From: Pedosphaera sp. | GTDB taxonomy: Bacteria > Verrucomicrobiota > Verrucomicrobiia > Limisphaerales > AAA164-E04 | NCBI GenBank assembly: GCA_002690655.1 | Contig: NZFL01000017.1 | Span: forward strand, 195,561-259,560 | DNA length: 64,000 nt | Direction of reading: 5' to 3' | Shown: positions 8,994 through 18,401 of the stretch, piece after piece | Layout of the letters: each line of letters opens with the position of its first letter | How positions within the stretch are numbered: the first letter of the stretch is position 1 | The notes under the pieces: generated by a model | Database searches by the model: none | Seen by the model: only the letters and a program-made list of their open reading frames with translations | Told to the model about the DNA's origin: nothing | Made by a program: the position numbers and the translations under genes

Positions 8994-10487
8994 ATGAAAC
9001 CCAATCCTGACTTTCACCCAATCCTGGATCCCAGATTACGGCTCAATCGCCGACATTTCTTTGGACGCAACGCCACAGGTATCGGAACAGCTGCTCTTGC
9101 TTCTCTGTTAAATCGTGAGGGGCTTCTGGGCTCCTCTCTCAAGACAAACTCCACGGTGGGTATGCCCGGTTTGCCTGAACTTCCACACTATGCCTCCAAG
9201 GCAAAAAGGATCATATACCTCTTTCAGAATGGTGCTCCTACGCATGTTGACTTGTTTGATCATAAACCGGGCATCAAACCCATGCATGGAAAGCCGGTTC
9301 CAGAATCTTATTTCAAAGGAAAACGATTCAGCACCATGACGGGAGATCCCAGCGGAAAGCTGATGCTTTCTCCGGTGGAACCCTTTCAACAGCGAGGACA
9401 AAGCGGTGCTTGGGTCAGTGATCTTCTGCCGCACATTGCAAAAATGGCAGATGACTTGTGCTTTGTAAAAAGCATGCACACAGACGCTGTCAATCACGCA
9501 CCAGCCATTTCCTTTTTTCTGAGCGGAGCAGAAATCCCCGGCCGCCCTACCTTGGGGGCCTGGATGACTTACGGCTTGGGAGTGGAGAGCGATAACTTAC
9601 CTGGGTTTGTGGTCATGACCTCTGTCAGCAAAGGAACCACTTGTGGTCAGATTTTCTATGATTTTTACTGGGGATCAGGATTCCTGCCATCGCGTTATCA
9701 GGGGGTAAAGTTTCGCGGTGGCGGCAGCCCCGTTCTCTATGTGGAAAATCCCGAGGGGATGAATGCCATGTTGAAGCGAGGTTTACTTGATGATATTGGA
9801 AAAGTGAACCGCCTCAAGCATGAACAAGTCCACGATCCTGAAATTGAGACTCGGATTGCTCAATATGAAATGGCCTACAGAATGCAAACAGGCGTACCTG
9901 ATCTCACTGACCTGAGTAAAGAACCGGACCATGTTCTGGATCTCTATGGACCTCAAGTCAAAGAGCAAGGAACCTTTGCCTACAACTGCCTGATGGCCCG
10001 TCGGCTGATTGAGAGGGGCACTCGATATGTCCAGGTCATGCACGCAGGCTGGGATCAGCATAACAGTATCACAACTGAACTTTACACTCAGTGCAAAGAT
10101 ACCGATCAGCCCAGCGCAGGTTTGATCATGGACCTCAAACAACGAGGATTATTGGATGACACGCTTGTGGTATGGGGTGGAGAATTTGGCAGAACCCCTT
10201 TCATTCAAGGGGATATCAATAACCGCCCAAGATGGGGGCGAGATCATCATCCATATGCATTTACGGTTTGGATGGCTGGTGGAGGCATCAAACCCGGTAT
10301 TTCTTATGGGGCATCCGATGAGTTGGCCATGAATGCAGTCGAAAAACCGGTTCATGTCCATGATTTGCAAGCCACTCTCTTGCATCAATTGGGCATCGAT
10401 CACGAGCGATTGACTTACAGGTTTCAAGGCAGGTATTATCGCCTGACTGATGTTCATGGAAACATCGTTCATGATATTTTGGCATGA
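8994..10487 (+). CDS. DUF1501 (sulfatase-like) protein, cassette 1
   Basis: This 497-aa protein starts 9 bp after the PSCyt1 gene, so the two are almost certainly cotranscribed. The N-terminus carries a Tat-like stretch (NRRHFFGRNATG) before a hydrophobic region, indicating export. The DUF1501 features are AKRIIYLFQNGAPTHVDLFD, NHAPA, WGGEFGRTP, GRDHHP and a C-terminal RFQGRYYRLTDVHG. The fold is related to the alkaline phosphatase/sulfatase superfamily, but the formylglycine Cys/Ser motif of true sulfatases is not seen. The function is unknown; it is a constant partner of DUF1549/DUF1553 proteins. Confidence 0.9.
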   Translation: MKPNPDFHPILDPRLRLNRRHFFGRNATGIGTAALASLLNREGLLGSSLKTNSTVGMPGLPELPHYASKAKRIIYLFQNGAPTHVDLFDHKPGIKPMHGKPVPESYFKGKRFSTMTGDPSGKLMLSPVEPFQQRGQSGAWVSDLLPHIAKMADDLCFVKSMHTDAVNHAPAISFFLSGAEIPGRPTLGAWMTYGLGVESDNLPGFVVMTSVSKGTTCGQIFYDFYWGSGFLPSRYQGVKFRGGGSPVLYVENPEGMNAMLKRGLLDDIGKVNRLKHEQVHDPEIETRIAQYEMAYRMQTGVPDLTDLSKEPDHVLDLYGPQVKEQGTFAYNCLMARRLIERGTRYVQVMHAGWDQHNSITTELYTQCKDTDQPSAGLIMDLKQRGLLDDTLVVWGGEFGRTPFIQGDINNRPRWGRDHHPYAFTVWMAGGGIKPGISYGASDELAMNAVEKPVHVHDLQATLLHQLGIDHERLTYRFQGRYYRLTDVHGNIVHDILA

Positions 10488-10623
10488 TTCAACAACGCTA
10501 GCCAACAACCCCTATGACATGAGCAATAGCAGGTCGGGCTTGGATGGAACCATGGAGAACCCGTGCAGCACGATTCAAATTACCTGCGGAAAAACTGCTT
10601 TCCTCTCTATTCAGCTGTCCAAT

Positions 10624-12702
10624 TCAAGTGCTATTGCGCTTGGTAGATCTCTTCAGCTGCACTGTTCGCCGTGATTTCTTTTTCTTCGTACGATAACTGA
10701 CTTTGGTGGGAGTCGTTGAACTGGTCGCAGGAACTTCTATCCCCACACTTCGCTTCAATTCTCTCACTTGATCCCGCAATAGAGCCGCTTTTTCAAACTC
10801 AAGATTGACGGAGGCTTCTTGCATTTCAACCTCCAGTTCATTGATAGTTTCGGTCACATCTAGATTCTCGGCCGTTTCGTTAAGAATTTGATTAGCCTGT
10901 TTCTTTCCTTGCATGCGGTATACCAAGCCGTCTTCCACTGCACGGCTGACACTGCGCGGAGTGATACCATGTTTCTTATTGTGTTCACATTGCTTCTCGC
11001 GGCGATATTGCGAAATGGCAAGGAATGCCTTGATACTGCGAGTCATGACATCGGCATAAAGATACACTTTACCATTGAGATGCCGAGCAGCTCGACCAGC
11101 CGTCTGCACAAGACTAGTGGTTGAGCGCAAGTAGCCTTCTTTATCCGCATCAAGAATAGCGACCATGGAAACCTCGGGTAAATCGAGCCCTTCCCTCAAT
11201 AAATTAATCCCAACCAATACATCAAATTCTCCCTGTCGCAATCCCCTCAAGATCTCTACTCGCTCAATCGCATCTATCTCACTGTGAAGATAACGCACCT
11301 CAATACCAATTTCACTGAGGTAATCCGTCAATTCCTCAGCAGTTCTTTTGGTAAGTGTGGTTACCAGAACACGTTCTTTAAGTTCAACTCGCTTGCGTGC
11401 TTCTTCAATCAAATCGTCGATTTGCCCCTTGAGCGGACGCACGATGATTTCTGGATCGATAAGGCCTGTTGGCCGAACAATCTGCTCAACCACTTGATTC
11501 TTTGCCCATTCCAGTTCGCGATGAGCTGGCGTAGCGCTTACATAGATGGTCTGCGCTTGATGTGACTGAAACTCCTCGAATCCAAGTGGCCTGTTATCCA
11601 AAGCACTTGGCAATCTGAAACCATGCTCCACGAGCACTGTTTTTCTTGAACGATCGCCAGCATACATCCCTCCCACCTGCGGAACAGTAGCGTGGGATTC
11701 ATCGATGACCAAAAGGTAATCATCTGGAAAAAAGTCCAACAGTGTATAAGGTTTTGACCCAGGAGGTCTGCCTGAAATATGGCGAGAATAATTTTCAATT
11801 CCTGAGCAGAACCCCATCTCTTCCATCATCTCCAAATCATATTCCGTTCGCATTTTGATGCGTTGAGCTTCCAGGAGCTTACCTTCCTTTTCAAATTCAG
11901 CAATTCGATCGGATAACTCTTCCCGAATTGAAAGGATGGCTTTTTTCATTTTCGCTCGAGGAGTCACAAATTGTTTGCTTGGATAAAAAGTCACGTATTC
12001 CAGAGATTCAATGCGATTGCCCGTCAAAGGGTCAAATCTGCTAATCTGATCTACCTCATCTCCGAAAAATTCCAGTCTAATTCCTTCTTCGATATAAGCA
12101 GGTGTGATTTCAACCGTGTCACCCCTTACTCTGAATTTACCAGGAATAAGTGCGACATCATTACGTTCATATTGAAGATCAACCAGACGATGGAGGAACT
12201 GATCCCTCGAGATCGATTCACCAACCTTTAAAGGAATCATCATCGCTTCGTAGTCTTCCTTGCTGCCCAATCCGTAAATACAAGAAACACTTGCTACCAC
12301 AATGACATCACGCCTTGATACCAAGGAACTGGTGGTTGATAGTCTGAGCCGTTCAATTTCGTCGTTGATACTTGAATCCTTCTCAATGAACGTATCGGTT
12401 TGAGGTAAATAGGCTTCCGGTTGGTAGTAATCAAAGTAACTTACGAAATACTCAACTGCATTCTTGGGAAAGAATGTCTTGAATTCAGCATAAAGCTGAG
12501 CTGCTAATGTTTTATTGTGAGAGATAATCAGAGTCGGTCGCTGAATCTCATCAATGACGTTGGCGATAGTGAATGTTTTCCCTGAACCAGTCACACCCAA
12601 AAGAACCTGATGCGCTTTAGAATCCTGAACTCCAAGAGTCAGTTGGCGTATCGCTTCGGGTTGATCTCCAGCAGGAGGAAAAGGTGCTTCCAGATGAAAC
12701 AT
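10624..12702 (-). CDS. uvrB: UvrABC system protein B
   Basis: This 692-aa protein has the normal length for UvrB. It is the DNA-damage-verifying helicase-like subunit of nucleotide excision repair; it receives lesions from UvrA and recruits UvrC. Visible features are Walker A GVTGSGKT (about residues 38-45), the beta-hairpin region with YFDYYQPEAYLP, the DESH box, SATPAH, the conserved INLLREGLDLPE and QTAGRAAR motifs, and a C-terminal UVR domain (about 630-665) that binds UvrC. A basic Ser/Thr/Lys tail follows. It is convergent with cassette 1 and stands alone. No LexA-type box was recognised upstream. Confidence 0.98.
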   Translation of the reverse strand: MFHLEAPFPPAGDQPEAIRQLTLGVQDSKAHQVLLGVTGSGKTFTIANVIDEIQRPTLIISHNKTLAAQLYAEFKTFFPKNAVEYFVSYFDYYQPEAYLPQTDTFIEKDSSINDEIERLRLSTTSSLVSRRDVIVVASVSCIYGLGSKEDYEAMMIPLKVGESISRDQFLHRLVDLQYERNDVALIPGKFRVRGDTVEITPAYIEEGIRLEFFGDEVDQISRFDPLTGNRIESLEYVTFYPSKQFVTPRAKMKKAILSIREELSDRIAEFEKEGKLLEAQRIKMRTEYDLEMMEEMGFCSGIENYSRHISGRPPGSKPYTLLDFFPDDYLLVIDESHATVPQVGGMYAGDRSRKTVLVEHGFRLPSALDNRPLGFEEFQSHQAQTIYVSATPAHRELEWAKNQVVEQIVRPTGLIDPEIIVRPLKGQIDDLIEEARKRVELKERVLVTTLTKRTAEELTDYLSEIGIEVRYLHSEIDAIERVEILRGLRQGEFDVLVGINLLREGLDLPEVSMVAILDADKEGYLRSTTSLVQTAGRAARHLNGKVYLYADVMTRSIKAFLAISQYRREKQCEHNKKHGITPRSVSRAVEDGLVYRMQGKKQANQILNETAENLDVTETINELEVEMQEASVNLEFEKAALLRDQVRELKRSVGIEVPATSSTTPTKVSYRTKKKKSRRTVQLKRSTKRNST

Positions 12703-12983
12703 GATGCCAAGCTAGGTCACCAACCTTGGATCGTCAACAAGAGCCCACTCGGTAAAAAAGAATCATGACATGTATTGTATTCAAAGACGGGAAAATGATC
12801 CTTGCAGTTTGTTCTGTCCAGCATTTCAGTACGATGATGGCAACCGACACCATTAGGCAGCACTTACATCGTGGAATGCCTCTGATCGCGAACAATTACT
12901 CGTGAAAAAAAACATGAAATCCCCATGCATTGCCCCCTGATTTTCTGGTCTGTGATTCGAAGGATTTGGTTGTTATGATTTGC

Positions 12984-12989
12984 GGAGAG
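12984..12989 (+). promoter_or_regulatory. Ribosome binding site of the BioF-like gene
   Basis: GGAGAG lies 4 bp before the ATG at 12994. It is one of the few clear Shine-Dalgarno sequences in this window and supports that start. Confidence 0.6.
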
Positions 12990-12993
12990 TCAG

Positions 12994-14145
12994 ATGAACA
13001 GCCCAACACCAGAAACAATCGATGAAAGACATGTTGCCATTGAAGGCAAGAAGCTGCTGTATTTTGGTGGGTGCGATTATTTGAGGCTTAGTCATAAAGC
13101 TGAAATTCGATTATCAGCAGTTGAATCATTGAGGAATGAACCCAGTTTATCATCCAGTGCGTCCAGAACCACAACCGGTGACCGCTCCATTTACCTGCAA
13201 CTTGAAAAGCAGTTGACTGCACTCAACGGAACGGAGGACAGCCTACTTACAGGGGCAGGTTATTTAGCAAATCTTTCGCTGAGTTCTTATCTGAGTGAGG
13301 CCGCTGATGGACTATTGATCGATGAAAAGTGCCATCCGAGTCTGAGAGATGCAGCAAAATTATCTGGGCTACCTGTTCGGAATTACCGACATTGCGATGT
13401 AAACTCAGCCGCAGAGATTTCATCTGGATTACCTGATAATCAACATTGGTTCCTTCTCAGTGAAAGCATGTTTGGTCTGGATGGAAGCATCATGCCCTTG
13501 AATGCATTCCGGAGAATGTTGCCAGTTGCAGTTTCCTTTATCATCGACGACGCACATGGTTTCGGTGTGCTTGGATATAATTTCTGGAACGAGGGAGATA
13601 CATCATCCGGAGATGCGAGAACCGTCATTAAAACGCTTTCTTTGGCCAAAACAGTTGGATGCCACGGAGGAGCCATTGCGGGACCCCTGAAAGTTACAAA
13701 TAGCATTCGTAATCAAGGAGCAACCTGGGCTGGTCATACACCATTCCCCATGCACTTGGCGCATGCAGCCATCAAAAGCATCGAATGGTTGTCTACAAAG
13801 CCAGAGCTAAGTTCGCAACTGAGTCATCGTATCGATTTGATGTCAGACATACTTTCAAGTTTAGGGCTCCTGAAAAAGACAGGTTTAATGTCACCTGTTT
13901 TCAGCTTCAGACTTGGGGAAACTCTGACTGAGGAATCAATCCAGGCATTAAAGGATTTGGTCGTGGAATCAGGGATCTACCCCTCATTCATTCGATACCC
14001 AGGAGGTCTGAACAACTTAATTTTCCGGGTTGCAATCAGTTCTAGCCATCAAAAGAGTGACCTTCAAAAACTTGGGAAAACACTGATGCAATTGAACCAG
14101 TTTTTTGGATGTGAACAATTTTTACTCAGTGATCAGATGAGCTGA
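12994..14145 (+). CDS. BioF/KBL-like alpha-oxoamine synthase (PLP enzyme)
   Basis: This 383-aa protein belongs to the fold-type I PLP alpha-oxoamine synthase family, which condenses an amino acid with an acyl-CoA or acyl-ACP (8-amino-7-oxononanoate synthase, 2-amino-3-ketobutyrate ligase and relatives). Visible are FGGCDYLRLS near the N-terminus, a Ser/Thr-rich SSSASRTTTG, the PLP-Asp motif DDAHGFGVLG, and the Lys loop SLAKTVGCHGGA. The best match by motif is BioF, so biotin synthesis is the first guess. No other bio gene is in the window, so the substrate remains open. Its last 20 bp overlap the convergent membrane-protein gene. Confidence 0.75.
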   Translation: MNSPTPETIDERHVAIEGKKLLYFGGCDYLRLSHKAEIRLSAVESLRNEPSLSSSASRTTTGDRSIYLQLEKQLTALNGTEDSLLTGAGYLANLSLSSYLSEAADGLLIDEKCHPSLRDAAKLSGLPVRNYRHCDVNSAAEISSGLPDNQHWFLLSESMFGLDGSIMPLNAFRRMLPVAVSFIIDDAHGFGVLGYNFWNEGDTSSGDARTVIKTLSLAKTVGCHGGAIAGPLKVTNSIRNQGATWAGHTPFPMHLAHAAIKSIEWLSTKPELSSQLSHRIDLMSDILSSLGLLKKTGLMSPVFSFRLGETLTEESIQALKDLVVESGIYPSFIRYPGGLNNLIFRVAISSSHQKSDLQKLGKTLMQLNQFFGCEQFLLSDQMS

Positions 14146-14983
14146 ATGGATTTCGTGCTTTGCGTTCCTTGGAAGTTGGCTTTGTTATGTCAAAAGGGTT
14201 GGGGCCAACCTGTTTAGATTTTGCAAGGTCTTGAGTAGAGAGTGAGGAGATTTCTAGATGGCGCGCAGACAAAACAACAATCACCCAACCCATTGGAAAA
14301 TGAATAGCATTCGCAACCAGAAATTCCTGAAGATTGAGCTGCTCCAGACCATGAAGAATGACGGCAACTATCATGAAAAGCGCCGGAGGCATCAGGGATA
14401 ACAGATTTAACCGAAAAACAATCCCGAAAGTAGGTCGTCTTCCAGAAAGGTAAGTAAGAATGAAAACAGGCGTTGTATAGATGAGAGCCAATACCCTCCA
14501 TGCGAGAGAGAATCCAATCCAAAAGAAAGTAAAGGCGCCTAAATACAAAAAGAAACTCCGTGAAAGCCACCATGGATGCACTTGCTCAGAGTCTAATTCG
14601 ATGATGTATCCAGCTGGATAGGGCAGTCGAAGATAACCAAAAAGAGATCCAATACGAAGACCCGAAGTATCCAGAATGACGCGTAAATCAGAGGTAGAGG
14701 AGATTTCTTTCTGAGTATCGGTCCTTATCGAAATCGAAAGAAAGTGATTACTCGCCAGATTTTCGCTGACTGGAGCATTCGTCGAAAGAACCTGTTTTTC
14801 GATGATAGATCCTTCCGGGAACTGCATGATAGCAGTTTCCCAAACAGGCAACCAATTGACCCAAACGAACCATCCAACCACACCTGCAGCGACAAAGCCT
14901 GTCAACAGGGTATTGATGAACACGCCTGTTTTCAGACGAACAGCCCAATCAGCAATTCCCCGAAATGTAAAAGGAAAACTCAT
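14126..14983 (-). CDS. Membrane protein of unknown function
   Basis: This 285-aa protein has one transmembrane helix near residues 20-45, an extracytoplasmic region of about 90 residues, and three or four further helices between about 138 and 245. It ends in a polar cytoplasmic tail rich in Ser, Lys and Pro. I do not recognise the family. It is the last gene of a minus-strand series that begins at 17714, 41 bp after its neighbour. It overlaps the 3' end of the BioF-like gene by 20 bp, tail to tail. Confidence 0.65.
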   Translation of the reverse strand: MSFPFTFRGIADWAVRLKTGVFINTLLTGFVAAGVVGWFVWVNWLPVWETAIMQFPEGSIIEKQVLSTNAPVSENLASNHFLSISIRTDTQKEISSTSDLRVILDTSGLRIGSLFGYLRLPYPAGYIIELDSEQVHPWWLSRSFFLYLGAFTFFWIGFSLAWRVLALIYTTPVFILTYLSGRRPTFGIVFRLNLLSLMPPALFMIVAVILHGLEQLNLQEFLVANAIHFPMGWVIVVLSARHLEISSLSTQDLAKSKQVGPNPFDITKPTSKERKARNPFSSSDH

Positions 14984-15024
14984 GCAGACAGGGTATCAGA
15001 GCCACATTCGTGACCTGACAATAT

Positions 15025-15483
15025 TCAGGCTTGCGGTGGCTGATTCTGTGCAGGAGGTTGTTGTTCGCCTCCTCCGGGTTGTTTCTGCTGAGGAGCGAGA
15101 ACCACGTTAAGGGGATAACGAAGTTTCATTACTTCATCCACCAGAACTTCGATGAAGTGAATACCAGCCTCTTTGAATTCAACCTGCCCGAACAAGGAAA
15201 CGTTCGTCGCATGAGTATTCACGTCTTTCAGCGCAAACTTGACAGCACTCTTGCGAACGAGAGTGGTCTGGTCGGGGGAGAGAAGCCGCACCTCTTCGTT
15301 AAATTGCCCAAAACCCGCCGTCCAGCGATTAAAAACGCACAATTTAAGGGCTGTTACAGGCAGGCGAGGAACTCGCACCAGCCCAATGACACCGATGAGT
15401 ATAAAGTTTCCGTTGGATTCCTGTTTAACGTCTTCACAAAGAAGTGAAGTCTGGAGATCCGGTAATATTCTTGATGGTTCCAT
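15025..15483 (-). CDS. Small cytosolic protein, DUF6941-like
   Basis: This 152-aa protein has no signal peptide. The N-terminal half (TSLLCEDVKQE, NFILIGVIG) and the beta-rich core resemble the DUF6941 family of short uncharacterised bacterial proteins; this is recalled from family appearance, not searched. The C-terminal 25 residues are Gln/Pro/Gly-rich and low in complexity. It lies between folD and the membrane protein on the same strand, probably in one transcript. The function is unknown. Confidence 0.6.
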   Translation of the reverse strand: MEPSRILPDLQTSLLCEDVKQESNGNFILIGVIGLVRVPRLPVTALKLCVFNRWTAGFGQFNEEVRLLSPDQTTLVRKSAVKFALKDVNTHATNVSLFGQVEFKEAGIHFIEVLVDEVMKLRYPLNVVLAPQQKQPGGGEQQPPAQNQPPQA

Positions 15484-15593
15484 AGTATAAAAATTTCTGA
15501 ATCAGTCTGAGTGCTTATCAGTCAGAACAAGTTGATAATTCTGAAGGATTCAACAGGTAATAAGAAGCAATTCCTTGCACAAAATTCAATTGG

Positions 15594-16481
15594 TTACCCA
15601 TTCATGACGGGTTGTTCAGCTGCTTGAACCGTGTTCTTCAGCAACATAGCGATCGTCATTGGACCGACCCCACCTGGATTGGGGGTGATCGCTTTGGCCA
15701 TGGGCTGTATAGCGTCGAAATCGACATCTCCTACCAAGCGTGTTCCGGACTTACTGGTCGAGTCAGGTATGCGATTGACTCCAACATCCATGATCACAAC
15801 ACCTTTTTTGACCATGTCAGCCTTTAGGAATTGAGGCATCCCTATTGCTGCCACAATAATGTCGGCACGTCGACAGTGCTCTGCGATGTTTCGAGTTCTG
15901 GAATGGCAAACAGTTACAGTGGCATTGGCAGTTTTGGCTTTTTGGATGAGGATGGCTGCCATGGGTTTCCCCACGATATTGCCACGTCCAAGCACGACAA
16001 CTTCTGCACCTTCCATCGAAATGTCGGAACGAATCAAAAGTTCGTGAACACCAGCAGGCGTGCAGGGCATGAACCCACCGGACTGGTTGAGCATGAGCTT
16101 CCCTACATTCACCGGATGAAATCCATCTACGTCTTTGGACGGGGAAACTGCAGAGTAGATAATCGTTTCATCGATATGCCGGGGCAATGGAGCTTGAACC
16201 AAAATACCGTGAACGGATGGATCTGCGTTGTGCTGGGAAATAATTTCGAGCAGTTGATCCTGTGTGGTTTGCTCACCAAGCACCAGTGTCTGAGAGTCGA
16301 TCCCAAGCTCCTGGCTCTTTTTTTCTTTCATGCCCACGTAGACGCGCGAGGCAGGGTCTTCTCCAATACGTATAAAAATCAACCTGGGGATTACTCCCCT
16401 TTTTTTGAGCAAGCTGACTCGAGCAGATGTTTCATCATGTATGGTCGCTGCTATTCGACGACCGTTGATTAAATTGTCCAT
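15594..16481 (-). CDS. folD: Bifunctional methylenetetrahydrofolate dehydrogenase/cyclohydrolase
   Basis: This 295-aa protein has the usual FolD length. It interconverts 5,10-methylene-THF and 10-formyl-THF using NADP, in cytosolic one-carbon metabolism. The catalytic Lys region is YVGMKEKKSQELG, followed by VHGILVQAPLPRHID, KDVDGFHPVN, the nucleotide-binding VVLGRGNIVGKPMA, and the C-terminal PGGVGPMTIAMLL. The start lies 9 bp after the stop of the SH3-domain gene, so the two are cotranscribed. A 213-aa open frame on the opposite strand is a shadow of this gene. Confidence 0.97.
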   Translation of the reverse strand: MDNLINGRRIAATIHDETSARVSLLKKRGVIPRLIFIRIGEDPASRVYVGMKEKKSQELGIDSQTLVLGEQTTQDQLLEIISQHNADPSVHGILVQAPLPRHIDETIIYSAVSPSKDVDGFHPVNVGKLMLNQSGGFMPCTPAGVHELLIRSDISMEGAEVVVLGRGNIVGKPMAAILIQKAKTANATVTVCHSRTRNIAEHCRRADIIVAAIGMPQFLKADMVKKGVVIMDVGVNRIPDSTSKSGTRLVGDVDFDAIQPMAKAITPNPGGVGPMTIAMLLKNTVQAAEQPVMNG

Positions 16482-16490
16482 TGCCGTCAG

Positions 16491-17714
16491 TTAATCTGCG
16501 ATTTTGAGCTCTTCAATCTCAATCACAGGGATCTTGGGCCAACGAAGGTCAACAGACTCCTGCCCAGTCACTCGAATACGATAGCCTTCATAGGGTTTGA
16601 GATCGGTTCGGTTCGGAGCGGTGTTTAGGTGCAATCTGCCAGTATAAAGGTAATTCATGGTCTTGTGTGTCAATGGATCCTCCAATCGGTGATAAGTGGG
16701 TGATTGGATGCTCCTGCTGCGGCGCACAATTCCCTCTCTTGTGACAATTCTTCTCAATGCATCCAGTGCATCTGATGGGTTTTCGGAAACAATTATTTCA
16801 GATGGCAAGCGCACTTGGTCATCAGATCCGCTGGACGGTTCAATCGATTCAAGGGGCTTCAACCCAGAGTCTTCAAGAACTGCCTGTTCATTGGTATTTT
16901 CAAGATTATCGGACAAGGAAGGATTATCATCAGGATGGTCGATTGGTTGACTGATGATGACTTCTGGCTGGATCTTCTCGACAGGATTCACCTCTGGAGG
17001 AATTTCCGTTTGAATGGGAGTTGGGGGCGTGTTTTGTTCTACGGGCTGAACGACAGGTAATTCGTCGCTGTCAGGTCGGTTTCCTTCAATAGTGCTTCTC
17101 AACACCCTGTTTTCACCAGAGTTGGGATTATCTATGATGAGTAGAGGAGTTTCTTCATTGATTCCCTCACTGACTGTTTCCACTTCAACAGGTGTTGTCA
17201 GTTCCGGTTCAAGGACCGGCAGCTGTTCTGTCTCTGAAATCAGATCAATGAAACTGGTAGCCACATAAGCAAAAGAGGTTGCCGGAGGCTTGATGGAAAT
17301 CCAGCCTCCAGATTCTTTGATGCGTTCAACCTTATCACCACGATTCAGCCTGGCCACAACCGTGTAAGACTCACTCGGACCAGCCCGGACATTCAATCGA
17401 CTCGCAGTAACTGTCTGACCAGTGGGGTCAACATAATCGCCAGCCACCCATAGCACCGCAGCTTCGGGTATACCAATCCGATACCACTCCCGTGGATTAC
17501 CGGGGATAGGCTTGTCATGAATAATGGTTTCGAGCACTTGAACATTGTCACCTGTATTTACCTGAGAGACGACCTCACTGAGGATGTTGGGTTGCGTGCG
17601 CACATTAACGCGCTCGGCCTTCACTAGACCCGATTGAACTGCCCCGTTGGCAGTGGACAAGGCTATGGCAAAAACCGAAAAAACGGTAAGGATACATGCA
17701 AACTGTTTCATCAT
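16491..17714 (-). CDS. Exported protein with two bacterial SH3 domains
   Basis: This 407-aa protein starts at one of two adjacent ATGs (17714 or 17711) before a signal peptide ending near NGA; the open frame runs up to a TTG at 17765, which would spoil the signal. Two bacterial SH3 repeats follow: ERVNVRTQPN (about residues 30-90) and SRLNVRAGPS (about 95-150). Such domains bind cell-wall peptides. A long acidic, Pro-rich region of about 170 residues comes next, and then a folded C-terminal domain of about 110 residues, which I do not recognise. It is probably periplasmic and associated with peptidoglycan. It heads the transcript leading into folD. Confidence 0.8.
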   Translation of the reverse strand: MMKQFACILTVFSVFAIALSTANGAVQSGLVKAERVNVRTQPNILSEVVSQVNTGDNVQVLETIIHDKPIPGNPREWYRIGIPEAAVLWVAGDYVDPTGQTVTASRLNVRAGPSESYTVVARLNRGDKVERIKESGGWISIKPPATSFAYVATSFIDLISETEQLPVLEPELTTPVEVETVSEGINEETPLLIIDNPNSGENRVLRSTIEGNRPDSDELPVVQPVEQNTPPTPIQTEIPPEVNPVEKIQPEVIISQPIDHPDDNPSLSDNLENTNEQAVLEDSGLKPLESIEPSSGSDDQVRLPSEIIVSENPSDALDALRRIVTREGIVRRSRSIQSPTYHRLEDPLTHKTMNYLYTGRLHLNTAPNRTDLKPYEGYRIRVTGQESVDLRWPKIPVIEIEELKIAD

Positions 17715-18401
17715 TTCAACTAATAAAAAAGCATCGACCAACAATGTCAATCTCTGACAAGTCAAGAATGGTGTAGAAACCTAAAAAGACCTTAGAAATA
17801 TAACTTTTTTTCATCTTTGAGAGAAAAAGTTGAAAGGGAGGGGGCAATTTCCTGTCCACCCTGAAGTAAACGAATCCAGATCACTCATGAGATTCCCCCT
17901 GAAAACAACTGCTGCACCATCTGATCAGCAGGTTCAATACCTCTAGGGATCGAGCGTAGAATGCTCAAATTCATAAGCGTGTGAAAAGCTTAAAGAGTTT
18001 TGACGCTTCTAAGTCACACCTAAGCAGGAACTAAAACAGTTTGGATTTTTGATGAAATCCCGCCTTATTGTTGATGAATGAGTTTTATTACATTGAAACG
18101 CGATATGTGCCGTGTCAGTGGAGGAGCTCTTCAACTGGATAGACCGAGGTCGTACCTTGGTTGTGATCACAATAGGATTTATCGCCGGTCTTGTGTATTG
18201 GCTCCTTAAATGCAGGATTAAGATGATGTATCAAAAGTCCTGCCCGCTCCTGAAGAAACTGATGGATGCCTCCATCCAATTCCCCGCACTTGGCTTCGTA
18301 TTGAAGTTCGCGCCTGAAAAATCTAATTTCATCAGTGAACAAAGAATTGTCTCCTATCTTCGTAATCATCTCCAAATAAGCAAAACTTAAAATCGAAACC
18401 T
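17715..18401. other. Intergenic stretch without a confident gene
   Basis: About 690 bp lie between the SH3-domain gene and the glcF remnant. Two overlapping frames of about 90 codons exist on opposite strands: 18112-18390 plus (GTG start, one hydrophobic segment) and 18115-18375 minus (TTG start, Arg/Glu-rich helix). Neither has an ATG or a ribosome binding site, and I cannot tell which, if either, is real. Together with the adjoining glcF fragment, this looks like decayed sequence. Confidence 0.4.

Noticed and set aside
9108..9497. A 129-codon minus-strand frame
   Set aside because: It lies fully inside the DUF1501 gene of cassette 1 and is a shadow of its codon pattern.
12994..14145. The BioF-like gene as the missing phnW
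   Set aside because: It has the alpha-oxoamine synthase Lys loop (SLAKTVGCHGGA) and lacks class V aminotransferase motifs; it also lies 19 kb from phnA.
15831..16472. A 213-codon open frame on the plus strand
   Set aside because: It runs antisense to folD, whose motifs are complete. The translated sequence looks random and has no start signal.
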